Part shown: piece by piece, positions 9,723 to 18,033 of the stretch
Layout of the letters: the number at the start of each line of letters is the position of its first letter
How positions within the stretch are numbered: position 1 is the first letter of the stretch
Origin: Pseudomonadota bacterium
Lineage (GTDB): Bacteria > Pseudomonadota > Alphaproteobacteria > GCA-2731375
NCBI GenBank assembly: GCA_027623205.1
Contig: JAQBYC010000005.1
Location: 1-64,000, forward strand
Length of the DNA: 64,000 bases
Direction of reading: 5' to 3'
Position numbers and translations under genes: made by a program
Notes under the pieces: model-generated
The model's input: only the letters and a program-made list of their open reading frames with translations
Databases searched by the model: none
What the model was told of the DNA's origin: nothing

Positions 9723-9902
9723 GACCAGCCCTTTCACTTCGCAGATTTGTGACACAAACCTGAGACGCAGTGGCGATTGGCGCGCGCCTCGCACCCGCGG
9801 CATGGCTAACGGCGGATTGCCAGCATGGCACCACCATTGCACTTGGAAAACCCAGGCAACCCCGCTTGAAAGCCGCGCCAGAGAGGCCGCATCGGCCTCG
9901 CC

Positions 9903-11531
9903 TTAAGCTTCCGCGCGTAGCTCGACCCGGCGGATCTTGCCCGAGATGGTCTTGGGCAGGGCCGCGCGGTATTCGATCTCGCGGGGATATTTGTAGGGCG
10001 CCGTCAGGTTCTTGACGAAATCCTGGATCTCCACCGTTAGCGCGTCCGAGCCCTCGTAGCCCGCCGCCAGAATGACGTAGGCCTTGACGATCTCGCCGCG
10101 CAGGGCGTCGGGTTTGCCGACCACGGCGGATTCCGCCACCGCGGGATGTTCAACCAGGGCGCTTTCCACTTCGAACGGAGAGATGCGGTAACCGGCCGAG
10201 GAAATGATGTCGTCGGACCGGCCCACGAACCAGATATAGCCGTCCGCATCCCGGGTCGCCGTATCGCCAGTGTAGTACCAGCCATTGCGGAAGGACTTCG
10301 CCGTCGCCGCATCGTCACGGAAATAGCCATGAAATAATCCGGGCGGATAGGGATCGGTGATTTTCACCGCGATGTGACCCACGGTATCATCGTCAACGAC
10401 ATTGCCGTCGTCATCGATAATGCCGATATCGATACCCGGCACCGGCTTGCCCATGGAACCGGGGCGGATCTCCATACCCGGATAATTGGCCACGATATTG
10501 ACCGTCTCGGTCTGGCCATAGCCATCGTGAATATCGCAGCCCGTGGCCGCCTTCCAGGAGCGCATGGCCTCGGGGTTCAGGGGCTCACCCGCGCCGATGC
10601 AATGGCGGATGGAGCTGAGGTCATAGGGGGATACATCCATCTGTGCGAACAAACGGTAGACCGTCGGCGGGGCGCAAAATGTCGTGACCTTGTATTTTTC
10701 GATCAGTTTCAAGTGCATCTCGGCGTCGAAGCCAGCGGCGTCGTATAGCATGATCGCCGCTCCGGCGATGATCGGGGGAAAGATAATACCCCAGGCCGCC
10801 TTGGCCCAACCCGTGTCGGTCAGGGTCCAATGAATATCGTCCCGGCGCAGGCCCTGCCAGTAATTGCAGGTGATGGTATGGGCCAGGCCATAGCTGTGAT
10901 CCCGGGCCACCATTTTTGGCATCGAGGTGGTGCCGGATGTAAAATAAATCAACATCAGATCGTCGCGGCTGGTCGGCGGCGCCAGGCTGCGGTCAAAGGT
11001 ATCGGGCGCGCCGGCGCAGGCGCTTTCCTTGCAGGTCCAGCCGTCGCGTTCCTCGCCGATAATGATCAGATGTTCCAGGGTCGGGCATTTGTCCCGCACC
11101 GCCTCGACCTTTTCGGCATGCTCTGCGGTGACGATGACGATTTTCGCCCCCGACCGGTTGACCCGGTATTCAATATCGTGGGCGGTCAGCAGATTGGTGC
11201 CCGGCATGGCCACGACGCCCATTTTCATGCAGCCGAACAGCACGTGATAGAAGGCCGGAATTCGGGTGATCATGACAAAGGCAAAATCGCCCTTGGCGGT
11301 GCCCAGGTCGTTTAGGACATGGGCGAACCGGTTGGAGGCCCGTTCCAGATCGCCATAGCTGTGTTCTGCCGCGCTGGCGCCATCCTTGGCCACCGCGATC
11401 AGGGCGGTCTTGTCCGCCCCGGCTGCCTGTTTTGCCAGCACATCGAAGGCAAAATTGAAATCTTCCGGTATCTCCAGCTTGAAGCTGGCCCGCGCCGCTT
11501 CGTAGTCGAATGTCCCTACACCATTGCCCAT
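9903..11531 (-). CDS. AMP-dependent acyl-CoA synthetase (medium-chain / benzoate-CoA ligase-like)
   Basis: YFTSGTTSMPKMV, GYGQTETV, GWYYTGDTATRDADGYIWFVGRSDDIISSAGYRISPFEVES, PKTISGKIRR. Confidence 0.95.
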   Translation of the reverse strand: MGNGVGTFDYEAARASFKLEIPEDFNFAFDVLAKQAAGADKTALIAVAKDGASAAEHSYGDLERASNRFAHVLNDLGTAKGDFAFVMITRIPAFYHVLFGCMKMGVVAMPGTNLLTAHDIEYRVNRSGAKIVIVTAEHAEKVEAVRDKCPTLEHLIIIGEERDGWTCKESACAGAPDTFDRSLAPPTSRDDLMLIYFTSGTTSMPKMVARDHSYGLAHTITCNYWQGLRRDDIHWTLTDTGWAKAAWGIIFPPIIAGAAIMLYDAAGFDAEMHLKLIEKYKVTTFCAPPTVYRLFAQMDVSPYDLSSIRHCIGAGEPLNPEAMRSWKAATGCDIHDGYGQTETVNIVANYPGMEIRPGSMGKPVPGIDIGIIDDDGNVVDDDTVGHIAVKITDPYPPGLFHGYFRDDAATAKSFRNGWYYTGDTATRDADGYIWFVGRSDDIISSAGYRISPFEVESALVEHPAVAESAVVGKPDALRGEIVKAYVILAAGYEGSDALTVEIQDFVKNLTAPYKYPREIEYRAALPKTISGKIRRVELRAEA

Positions 11532-11695
11532 GATCCAACACCTCCCGCCGGTAATCTGCCCTGTTGATTATAGATTATACCAAGTTGCGCCGACGGAAAC
11601 CCATCTTTCCCCTTGTCGAATGGCCTTGGGCGGTGAAAACTGGCGCCGAAAAACAGTCACTGGCAATTCGTTTGATAAATACAAAGGGGAGAGGC

Positions 11696-12721
11696 ATGAG
11701 CCCGACTAGTTCTGGAAGACCAAACCGGCCCGGCGGGCGCTATCAACCAAGGCCGCTGCTGACACCGGGTGGACAAATGCCAAGCCGGACCGGACCGCGG
11801 GCCGGCAGCGGCGGCAAAAAGGAAATCCTTTGCGCCTTTGGCGTCGATGTGGATGCGGTGGCCGGCTGGCTGGGCTCGTACGGCGGCGAGGACAGCCCTT
11901 GTGATATCTCGCGAGGGCTATTCTCTGGCGAGGTCGGGGTGCCGCGTCTGGTAAAATTGTTCGACCGCTATGACCTGCCCACGACCTGGTTCATCCCCGG
12001 CCATTCCATCGAGACCTTTCCCGAGCAATGCAAACTGGTGGTCGATGCCGGACACGAGATCGGCATGCACGGCTATTCCCACGAAAACCCCATCGCCATG
12101 ACGCCGGAACAGGAAATCGCCATCATGGACAAATGCATCGATCTGATCGAGCGTTTGGCGAAGCGCCGGCCTACGGGCTATGTGGCGCCGTGGTGGGAGT
12201 TCAGCCCCGTGACCAACGAACTGCTGTTGCAGCGCGGCATCAAGTACGACCACAGCCTGATGAACGACGATTTCCATCCGTTTTATGTGCGCGTGGGCGA
12301 TAGCTGGACCCCGATCGACTATTCCAAACATCCGGACGCATGGATGACCCCCCTGGTGCGTGGCCAGGAAACCGATTTGATCGATATTCCCGGCAGTTGG
12401 TACTTGGACGATCTGCCGCCGATGATGTTCATAAAATCCGCCCCGAACAGCTTTGGTTTCGTCAATCCACGGGATATCGAAGAGCTGTGGCGCGATCAGT
12501 TCGACTGGGTCTACCGCGAAAACGATTACGCCGTGTTCACCATGACCATCCATCCGGATGTTTCAGGCCGGCCACAGGTGTTGCTGATGCTGGAGCGGAT
12601 TATCGAATATATCACCTCACACGCCGGTGTGCGGTTCTGCACCTTTGATGAAATCGCCGACGATTTCCGCCAACGTTGCCCGCGCGAAGGCGCCGCCGCC
12701 GCCGTCACGGCGCCGGCTTAG
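11696..12721 (+). CDS. polysaccharide deacetylase (NodB/PuuE-like) family protein
   Basis: [71 protein letters not shown]. Confidence 0.9.
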   Translation: MSPTSSGRPNRPGGRYQPRPLLTPGGQMPSRTGPRAGSGGKKEILCAFGVDVDAVAGWLGSYGGEDSPCDISRGLFSGEVGVPRLVKLFDRYDLPTTWFIPGHSIETFPEQCKLVVDAGHEIGMHGYSHENPIAMTPEQEIAIMDKCIDLIERLAKRRPTGYVAPWWEFSPVTNELLLQRGIKYDHSLMNDDFHPFYVRVGDSWTPIDYSKHPDAWMTPLVRGQETDLIDIPGSWYLDDLPPMMFIKSAPNSFGFVNPRDIEELWRDQFDWVYRENDYAVFTMTIHPDVSGRPQVLLMLERIIEYITSHAGVRFCTFDEIADDFRQRCPREGAAAAVTAPA

Positions 12722-12730
12722 TCCCGTACC

Positions 12731-13054
12731 ATGTGTGCTTTGTGCGGTGTGCTGGGCGGGCGGGGCCATTGGACCGAAAGCGCGGCCGCGCCGGAGGCCT
12801 TTGCCTCCCGGGCGGAGGCCCATACACGGGCACGGGAGCGGCAGACCCGCACCCGGCTGGTGAACCGGGTCTTGAGCCATTATGGCTTGCGCCTGGGCGA
12901 CTGGTCCGGTGGCAGCCATGTGTTGCGCGGCCCCACCGGGCGCACGGCGCTGGTCAATAACCTGTCCCAGATGTGGGCCGCCGCCGACGATCTGTGCCGC
13001 CAGGAATGCGATCCCCTGGACGAGCACTTGCTGCAGCATCTTAGGGGAAGCTGA
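12731..13054 (+). CDS. small Cys-containing protein (107 aa) directly upstream of the CobW GTPase
   Basis: MCALCGVLGGRGHWTE...DDLCRQECDPLDEHLL; 3-nt gap to the next CDS. Confidence 0.7.
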   Translation: MCALCGVLGGRGHWTESAAAPEAFASRAEAHTRARERQTRTRLVNRVLSHYGLRLGDWSGGSHVLRGPTGRTALVNNLSQMWAAADDLCRQECDPLDEHLLQHLRGS

Positions 13055-13057
13055 GAG

Positions 13058-14119
13058 GTGGGCGCATTCTCCGAACAGACGCCGATCAACGTCATTACCG
13101 GCTTTTTGGGCAGCGGCAAGACGACCCTGTTGAAGGGTCTGCTGGCGGCCCCCGATCTGTCGGATACGGCGGTCCTGATCAACGAGTTCGGGGCCGTGGG
13201 TCTGGATCACGAGTTGGTGCAGACTGTCGCGGAAAGTACCCTGCTGCTGGACAACGGCTGCCTCTGTTGCGCCATTCGCGGTGACCTGCAAGGCGCCTTG
13301 CGTGGCCTGCTCTCGCAACGGCAAGGGGGCCAGGTGCCCAATTTCCGGCGTGTGGTGATCGAAACCTCGGGTCTGGCAGACCCCGCGCCCATCGCCTACA
13401 CCTTGTTGGCGGAACCGGTGCTGCAGCATCATTTCCGCCTGGGGGGCATCATTACAACGGTGGATGCGGTCAACGGCGGGGGGCAATTGCAACGCTTCCC
13501 CGAATCGGTAAAACAGGCGGCCGTGGCCGACCGCCTGATTGTGACCAAGACCGACCTGGCCGAACCGGAGCAGCTTGCGGCCCTGTACACCAGTCTGCGC
13601 CGCCTGAACAAATCCGCCCCGATCGTGGAGATAGGCGACGGCGACATCCAGCCCGCCACGTTGTTAACCGATGATATGTATGACGCAGGGGGCCGGGACC
13701 GGGAAATCAGCCAATGGCTGGCGGCATATACGGCCGAGGACGCCCTGAACCACGGGGGCGAGGCTGCCCTGATCCACGAGCACGCCGATCACGTTCATTC
13801 CTTTGCCCTGACCTACGCCAGCCCCCTGGACTGGACCGCCTTTGGCATCTGGATGACCATGCTGCTGCACCACCATGGCGACAACGTTTTGCGTATCAAG
13901 GGTTTATTGAACGTGGCCGGCGTGCCCACCCCGGTCCTGATCAACGGCGTGCAACATATCGTCCACCCGCCCGCCCACCTGCCGGCCTGGCCCGGCGAAG
14001 CGCGCCATTCCCGCATCATCTTCATTGTCAGGGATATGGCGCAGAGCCGGATAGAAGCCTCCCTCGCCGCCTTCAACAACCTGGCCAACCCCGACGCCGC
14101 GCCGGGCCAGGCGGCCTAA
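13058..14119 (+). CDS. CobW/COG0523 family GTPase (putative metal chaperone), GTG start
   Basis: Walker A GFLGSGKTTLLKGLL, CxCC motif DNGCLCCAIRGDL, VIETSGLADPAP, VTKTDLAEPEQ. Confidence 0.93.
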   Translation: MGAFSEQTPINVITGFLGSGKTTLLKGLLAAPDLSDTAVLINEFGAVGLDHELVQTVAESTLLLDNGCLCCAIRGDLQGALRGLLSQRQGGQVPNFRRVVIETSGLADPAPIAYTLLAEPVLQHHFRLGGIITTVDAVNGGGQLQRFPESVKQAAVADRLIVTKTDLAEPEQLAALYTSLRRLNKSAPIVEIGDGDIQPATLLTDDMYDAGGRDREISQWLAAYTAEDALNHGGEAALIHEHADHVHSFALTYASPLDWTAFGIWMTMLLHHHGDNVLRIKGLLNVAGVPTPVLINGVQHIVHPPAHLPAWPGEARHSRIIFIVRDMAQSRIEASLAAFNNLANPDAAPGQAA

Positions 14120-14159
14120 GCCGGCCCTATCGCCGCCGACAAATAGCCTGGTTTAGGAA

Positions 14160-14687
14160 TTAATCACCGAGCGCTGAGTTTGAGCGTTGCGGGCGCCCGC
14201 GGCCAGTTGTCCAGCCATCACGGAAGGCGCGCACCAGATGGTGCAGCAGGTAGAACAAAATGGCGAGAATGACCATCAGTATGATCGCCAACAAATGTTC
14301 GCCAAATTCGGATCCGATAATGGTGCCGCGATTGACCAGATGCTCCCCCAGCATGGCCACGGCCTGCAGGGTACCGCCGGCACAAAAGATCACCGCGATC
14401 AGGATCGCCACCTGCAGGCTGTCAAACACCAGAATTTCGACATTCAGAGCGCTGCCGTCACGGCCAAACTGGCTGCGGAAACTCTGCCAATGGGCGATGA
14501 CATAACCGACAATTCCCACCAGGGAGGCAAACCAGAACACCACGTTGGAGAAATGTATCTGGGGTATATGGGCCACCAGATAACTTTCAAACGGCTTATA
14601 AAAATACAGGAAAATCAGCAATATGATGATGGCGATCAAGCTGATCCAGAATTTCGCCCGCCGCCCCGTCGTTGTCTCTTCAGCCAT
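14160..14687 (-). CDS. uncharacterised four-TM-type membrane protein; paralogue of 34187-34660
   Basis: Hydrophobic segments; FLYFYKPFE...LVGIVGYVIAHWQ...ILIAVIFCAGGTLQAV shared with the second gene. Confidence 0.75.
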   Translation of the reverse strand: MAEETTTGRRAKFWISLIAIIILLIFLYFYKPFESYLVAHIPQIHFSNVVFWFASLVGIVGYVIAHWQSFRSQFGRDGSALNVEILVFDSLQVAILIAVIFCAGGTLQAVAMLGEHLVNRGTIIGSEFGEHLLAIILMVILAILFYLLHHLVRAFRDGWTTGRGRPQRSNSALGD

Positions 14688-14808
14688 TTCGCCCCAACCA
14701 CCATCGTCTTAAGATCGCATCCGGTCCGCATCCGCCGGGATGGTACCTGAAACAAGATGTTTGTCAAAACAGCCCGACATTGTTGTCCAAATTGGCGCAG
14801 ACGACGCG

Positions 14809-15723
14809 CTAGCGCAATGCGGGCGCCACATCCTCGGCCAGGCGGCGCAGCTGGGCACGGTCAAGTGAAGGCACGCCCAACATCAGATGCGTGATGCCGG
14901 CATCAACCTGCTCCCGCAGGCGCACCCGCACCTCGGCGGCCGGACCAAAAACGGCATGTTGGTCGACATCGAAATCCGGGCCATAATAGCCATGCAGAAA
15001 CTGGGCCATCTCGGCGCGCGCCTTGGCCCGGTCATTGTCGACGGCGACATAAAGCAGGCGCCCAGCGGTCAAGTCATCAGGGTCCTTGCCAGCCGCCCTG
15101 GCGCCGGCTTGCGCAATTCGCCATCCATGCTCGAAATCTTTCGCCGATCCGAACGGCCCCATGATCCAACCGTCGCCAAGCTCGCCTGCACGGCGGATCG
15201 CCGCTTCGGCGATGCCGCCAACGAGAATGGGAAGCTTTGCGGCCGGCCGCACAATGGCGCCGTCCAATGGGAAATACGGCCCCGGGTGGGTGACCGGCTC
15301 GCCCGCCAAAAGCGCCCTTAGCGCTGTCATACCGTCGCGAAAAACAGCCACGCGCCGGTCCATGGGCACGCCCAGCGCCTGGTATTCCTCCGGACGGCCA
15401 CCAATCGATACGCCCAAGGCCACCCGGCCACCGGAAAGATGATGCAGGGTCGAGACCTGACGGGCTAAAATGGGTGCCTGACGCAAATTCAAAAGCAGCA
15501 CCGCGGTCCCCAGCCGCACCCGCTGGGTATTGGCCGCGGCCCAGGACAGGAGCATCAGCGAGTCCGCCAAATGCGCGGCATGAAAGATGCGGTCCTCGAC
15601 CCAGATCGCGTCCAGCCCCATGGTCTCGATATCCCGGAAAAAGCCGGCATAGGCCTGCCCATCCGCCAGACCCGAGGCCGAGACGCTCGGAACATGTATA
15701 CCGACCGATACGGATTTTTCCAT
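14809..15723 (-). CDS. LLM class (luciferase-like, F420/FMN) oxidoreductase
   Basis: GLDAIWVEDRIFH, LSWAAANTQRVRLGTAVLLLNLRQAPILARQVSTLHHLSGGRVALGVSIGG. Confidence 0.93.
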   Translation of the reverse strand: MEKSVSVGIHVPSVSASGLADGQAYAGFFRDIETMGLDAIWVEDRIFHAAHLADSLMLLSWAAANTQRVRLGTAVLLLNLRQAPILARQVSTLHHLSGGRVALGVSIGGRPEEYQALGVPMDRRVAVFRDGMTALRALLAGEPVTHPGPYFPLDGAIVRPAAKLPILVGGIAEAAIRRAGELGDGWIMGPFGSAKDFEHGWRIAQAGARAAGKDPDDLTAGRLLYVAVDNDRAKARAEMAQFLHGYYGPDFDVDQHAVFGPAAEVRVRLREQVDAGITHLMLGVPSLDRAQLRRLAEDVAPALR

Positions 15724-15948
15724 AAAACCGCCCTTCTAACCTGCGCCTTGACCTGCGCCGTGAAATGCGCCGCCAAATAACATCGGATCCGGCGCCAATT
15801 CACCCGAAATATCACCGGAACGAGTTGACCCGCACCCATGGAACGTTAACATGCAGCGTCGACTTTTTGGGTCAATTTTGGGCCGACGCGGGGCAGTCGT
15901 TCCCGCACGGACCGTATATGAGTGGGGCGGGCAAAATGGGGCGGCGGA

Positions 15949-18033
15949 ATGAGTAGTCGGCTGGGCGTGGATGTCGGCGGCACTTTCACCGATTTGTTGC
16001 TGTTCAACGAGCAGAACAGCGAACTGCGCCTGTTGAAGACACCGTCCACGCCGCAGGACCAATCCATCGGCATCATGAAAGGCATCTCGCAATTGATTGC
16101 CGAGGCTGGGATCAGCCCATCCGAGATCAAGGGCCTGTTGCACGGCACCACTGTCTCCACCAACATCGTGCTGGAGGCAAAGGGTGCCAAGGTCGGCTTG
16201 CTGGTGACCAAGGATTTCGAACAGGTGCTGCATCTGGCCCGTTCGCAGACGCCGGGGCCCCTGGCCGGTTGGATGATCATGGAAAAGCCCGATCCCCTGG
16301 CGGATCTGGAACTGACCCGGGGCATCCCCGAACGGATGAGCGCGCGCGGCGAAGTGTTGACGCCGTTTGACGAGGCGGCGGCACGGCTGGCTGTGCGGGA
16401 ATTGATCGATGCCGGCGTCGAATCCATCACTGTATCTCTGCTCCATTCCTATGCCAATCCGGCGCACGAGCAGCGCCTTCGTACGATTATCGAGGAAACC
16501 GGCAGCGACATTCCCATCTCCCTGTCTTCGGAAATTTTGCCGGAATTCCGCGAATACGAACGTACCCTGGTGACCGTGATGAATGCCTACGTAGGGCCGT
16601 CCATGAGGCGCTATCTGGCTAATTTCGAAGAGAAATTGAAGAGCATCCAGTTTTCTCCGCACGTCAATATCGTCCGCTCCGACGGCGGCTTGATGTCGGT
16701 GCAACGGGCCTCGGAATCCCCGGTGCATACCATGTTGTCGGGGCCGGCCGGTGGGGTCTCGGGCGCGGCCTTTCTGGCTTCTCTGGCGGGATACGACAAC
16801 GCCCTGGGTTTTGATATGGGCGGCACATCAACGGATGTGTCCTTGATCCAGAATGGCCTGCCGCTGATCTCGCGGCAGACATCCCTGGGCCATTACCCCA
16901 TCAAGATACCCTCGGTGGAGGTCCATTCGGTGGGCGCGGGCGGTGGCTCCATTGCCCATGTACCCATGACCGGCGCCCTGCGGGTGGGCCCGGAAAGCGC
17001 GGGCGCGGCGCCGGGCCCGGCCTGTTATGGCCTGGGCGGCGAACAGCCAACCGTGACCGATGCCAATCTATTGCTGGGGCGGTTGCCGCCACGATTGCTG
17101 GACGGCCAGATGACCCTGGATGTAAAGGCCGCCGAGGACGCGGTGGGCAAGGTTGCCCGTGCCATCGGCCTTGATCTGTACCAGGCGGCCCAGGGCATTC
17201 TGGATATCGTCAACGAGAACATGTTCGGCGCCCTGCGTTTGGTATCCGTGCAAAAGGGCCTCGACCCACGTGATTTTGCCCTTGTGGCGTTTGGCGGCGC
17301 CGGCCCTCTGCACGGCAACGCCATGGCCATGCTGGGCCATTGCTATCCGGTCATTGTCCCGCCGATACCGGGCGTGCTATCCGCCCTTGGTTTCCTCTAC
17401 TCCGACGTCAAGAACGAATTCGCACAAACCTATGTGCGCAATATCGCTGACGTGAATGGGGAACAATTGCGTCAAATTTACGATCGCCTGGGCCGCGAGG
17501 CGCGCGGCTGGCTGCAGGAAGAGGGGATTGACGAGCGACGCCAGGAACTGAGCTTCCAGGCCGATGTGCGTTATTTCCGTCAAGGCTATGAATTCGCCCT
17601 GCAGGTTAGCCCAGATGGCCTGAGCAACGGCGGCCTGGCCGACCTGGAAGCCCGATTTGGCGCGGCCCATGAGCGGCTGTACGGTTTTCGCCTGGAGCAA
17701 CCCGTGGAACTGGTCAACCTACGTGCGGTCGGCGCCGGCCAGGTTGAAAAGGTGCAATTGCCTCGTTTCGAGCTGGAAGGCCCTGATGCATCGGCCGCGG
17801 TGGTTGAACAGCACCGGGTTTATTTTGACGGCGGCTTTTTGAACGCCAACATATATGATCGTAAATTGTTGCGGGCCGGCTATCGCCTGACCGGCCCGGC
17901 GGTCATAACCCAGGCGGATTCGACCACGGTCATTCATCCGGGCCACGTGGGTGTTGTGGACCGGTATTTGAATATTCTGATTTCCCCCGAAGGCGGGCAG
18001 ACAGCGGCGATCGGGGGCACGGGAAGAACATGA
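15949..18033 (+). CDS. hyuA: hydantoinase/oxoprolinase subunit A
   Basis: RLGVDVGGTFTDLLLF, HGTTVSTNIVLEAKGAKVGLLVTKDFE, GLDPRDFALVAFGGAGPLHGNAMA. Confidence 0.95.
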   Translation: MSSRLGVDVGGTFTDLLLFNEQNSELRLLKTPSTPQDQSIGIMKGISQLIAEAGISPSEIKGLLHGTTVSTNIVLEAKGAKVGLLVTKDFEQVLHLARSQTPGPLAGWMIMEKPDPLADLELTRGIPERMSARGEVLTPFDEAAARLAVRELIDAGVESITVSLLHSYANPAHEQRLRTIIEETGSDIPISLSSEILPEFREYERTLVTVMNAYVGPSMRRYLANFEEKLKSIQFSPHVNIVRSDGGLMSVQRASESPVHTMLSGPAGGVSGAAFLASLAGYDNALGFDMGGTSTDVSLIQNGLPLISRQTSLGHYPIKIPSVEVHSVGAGGGSIAHVPMTGALRVGPESAGAAPGPACYGLGGEQPTVTDANLLLGRLPPRLLDGQMTLDVKAAEDAVGKVARAIGLDLYQAAQGILDIVNENMFGALRLVSVQKGLDPRDFALVAFGGAGPLHGNAMAMLGHCYPVIVPPIPGVLSALGFLYSDVKNEFAQTYVRNIADVNGEQLRQIYDRLGREARGWLQEEGIDERRQELSFQADVRYFRQGYEFALQVSPDGLSNGGLADLEARFGAAHERLYGFRLEQPVELVNLRAVGAGQVEKVQLPRFELEGPDASAAVVEQHRVYFDGGFLNANIYDRKLLRAGYRLTGPAVITQADSTTVIHPGHVGVVDRYLNILISPEGGQTAAIGGTGRT

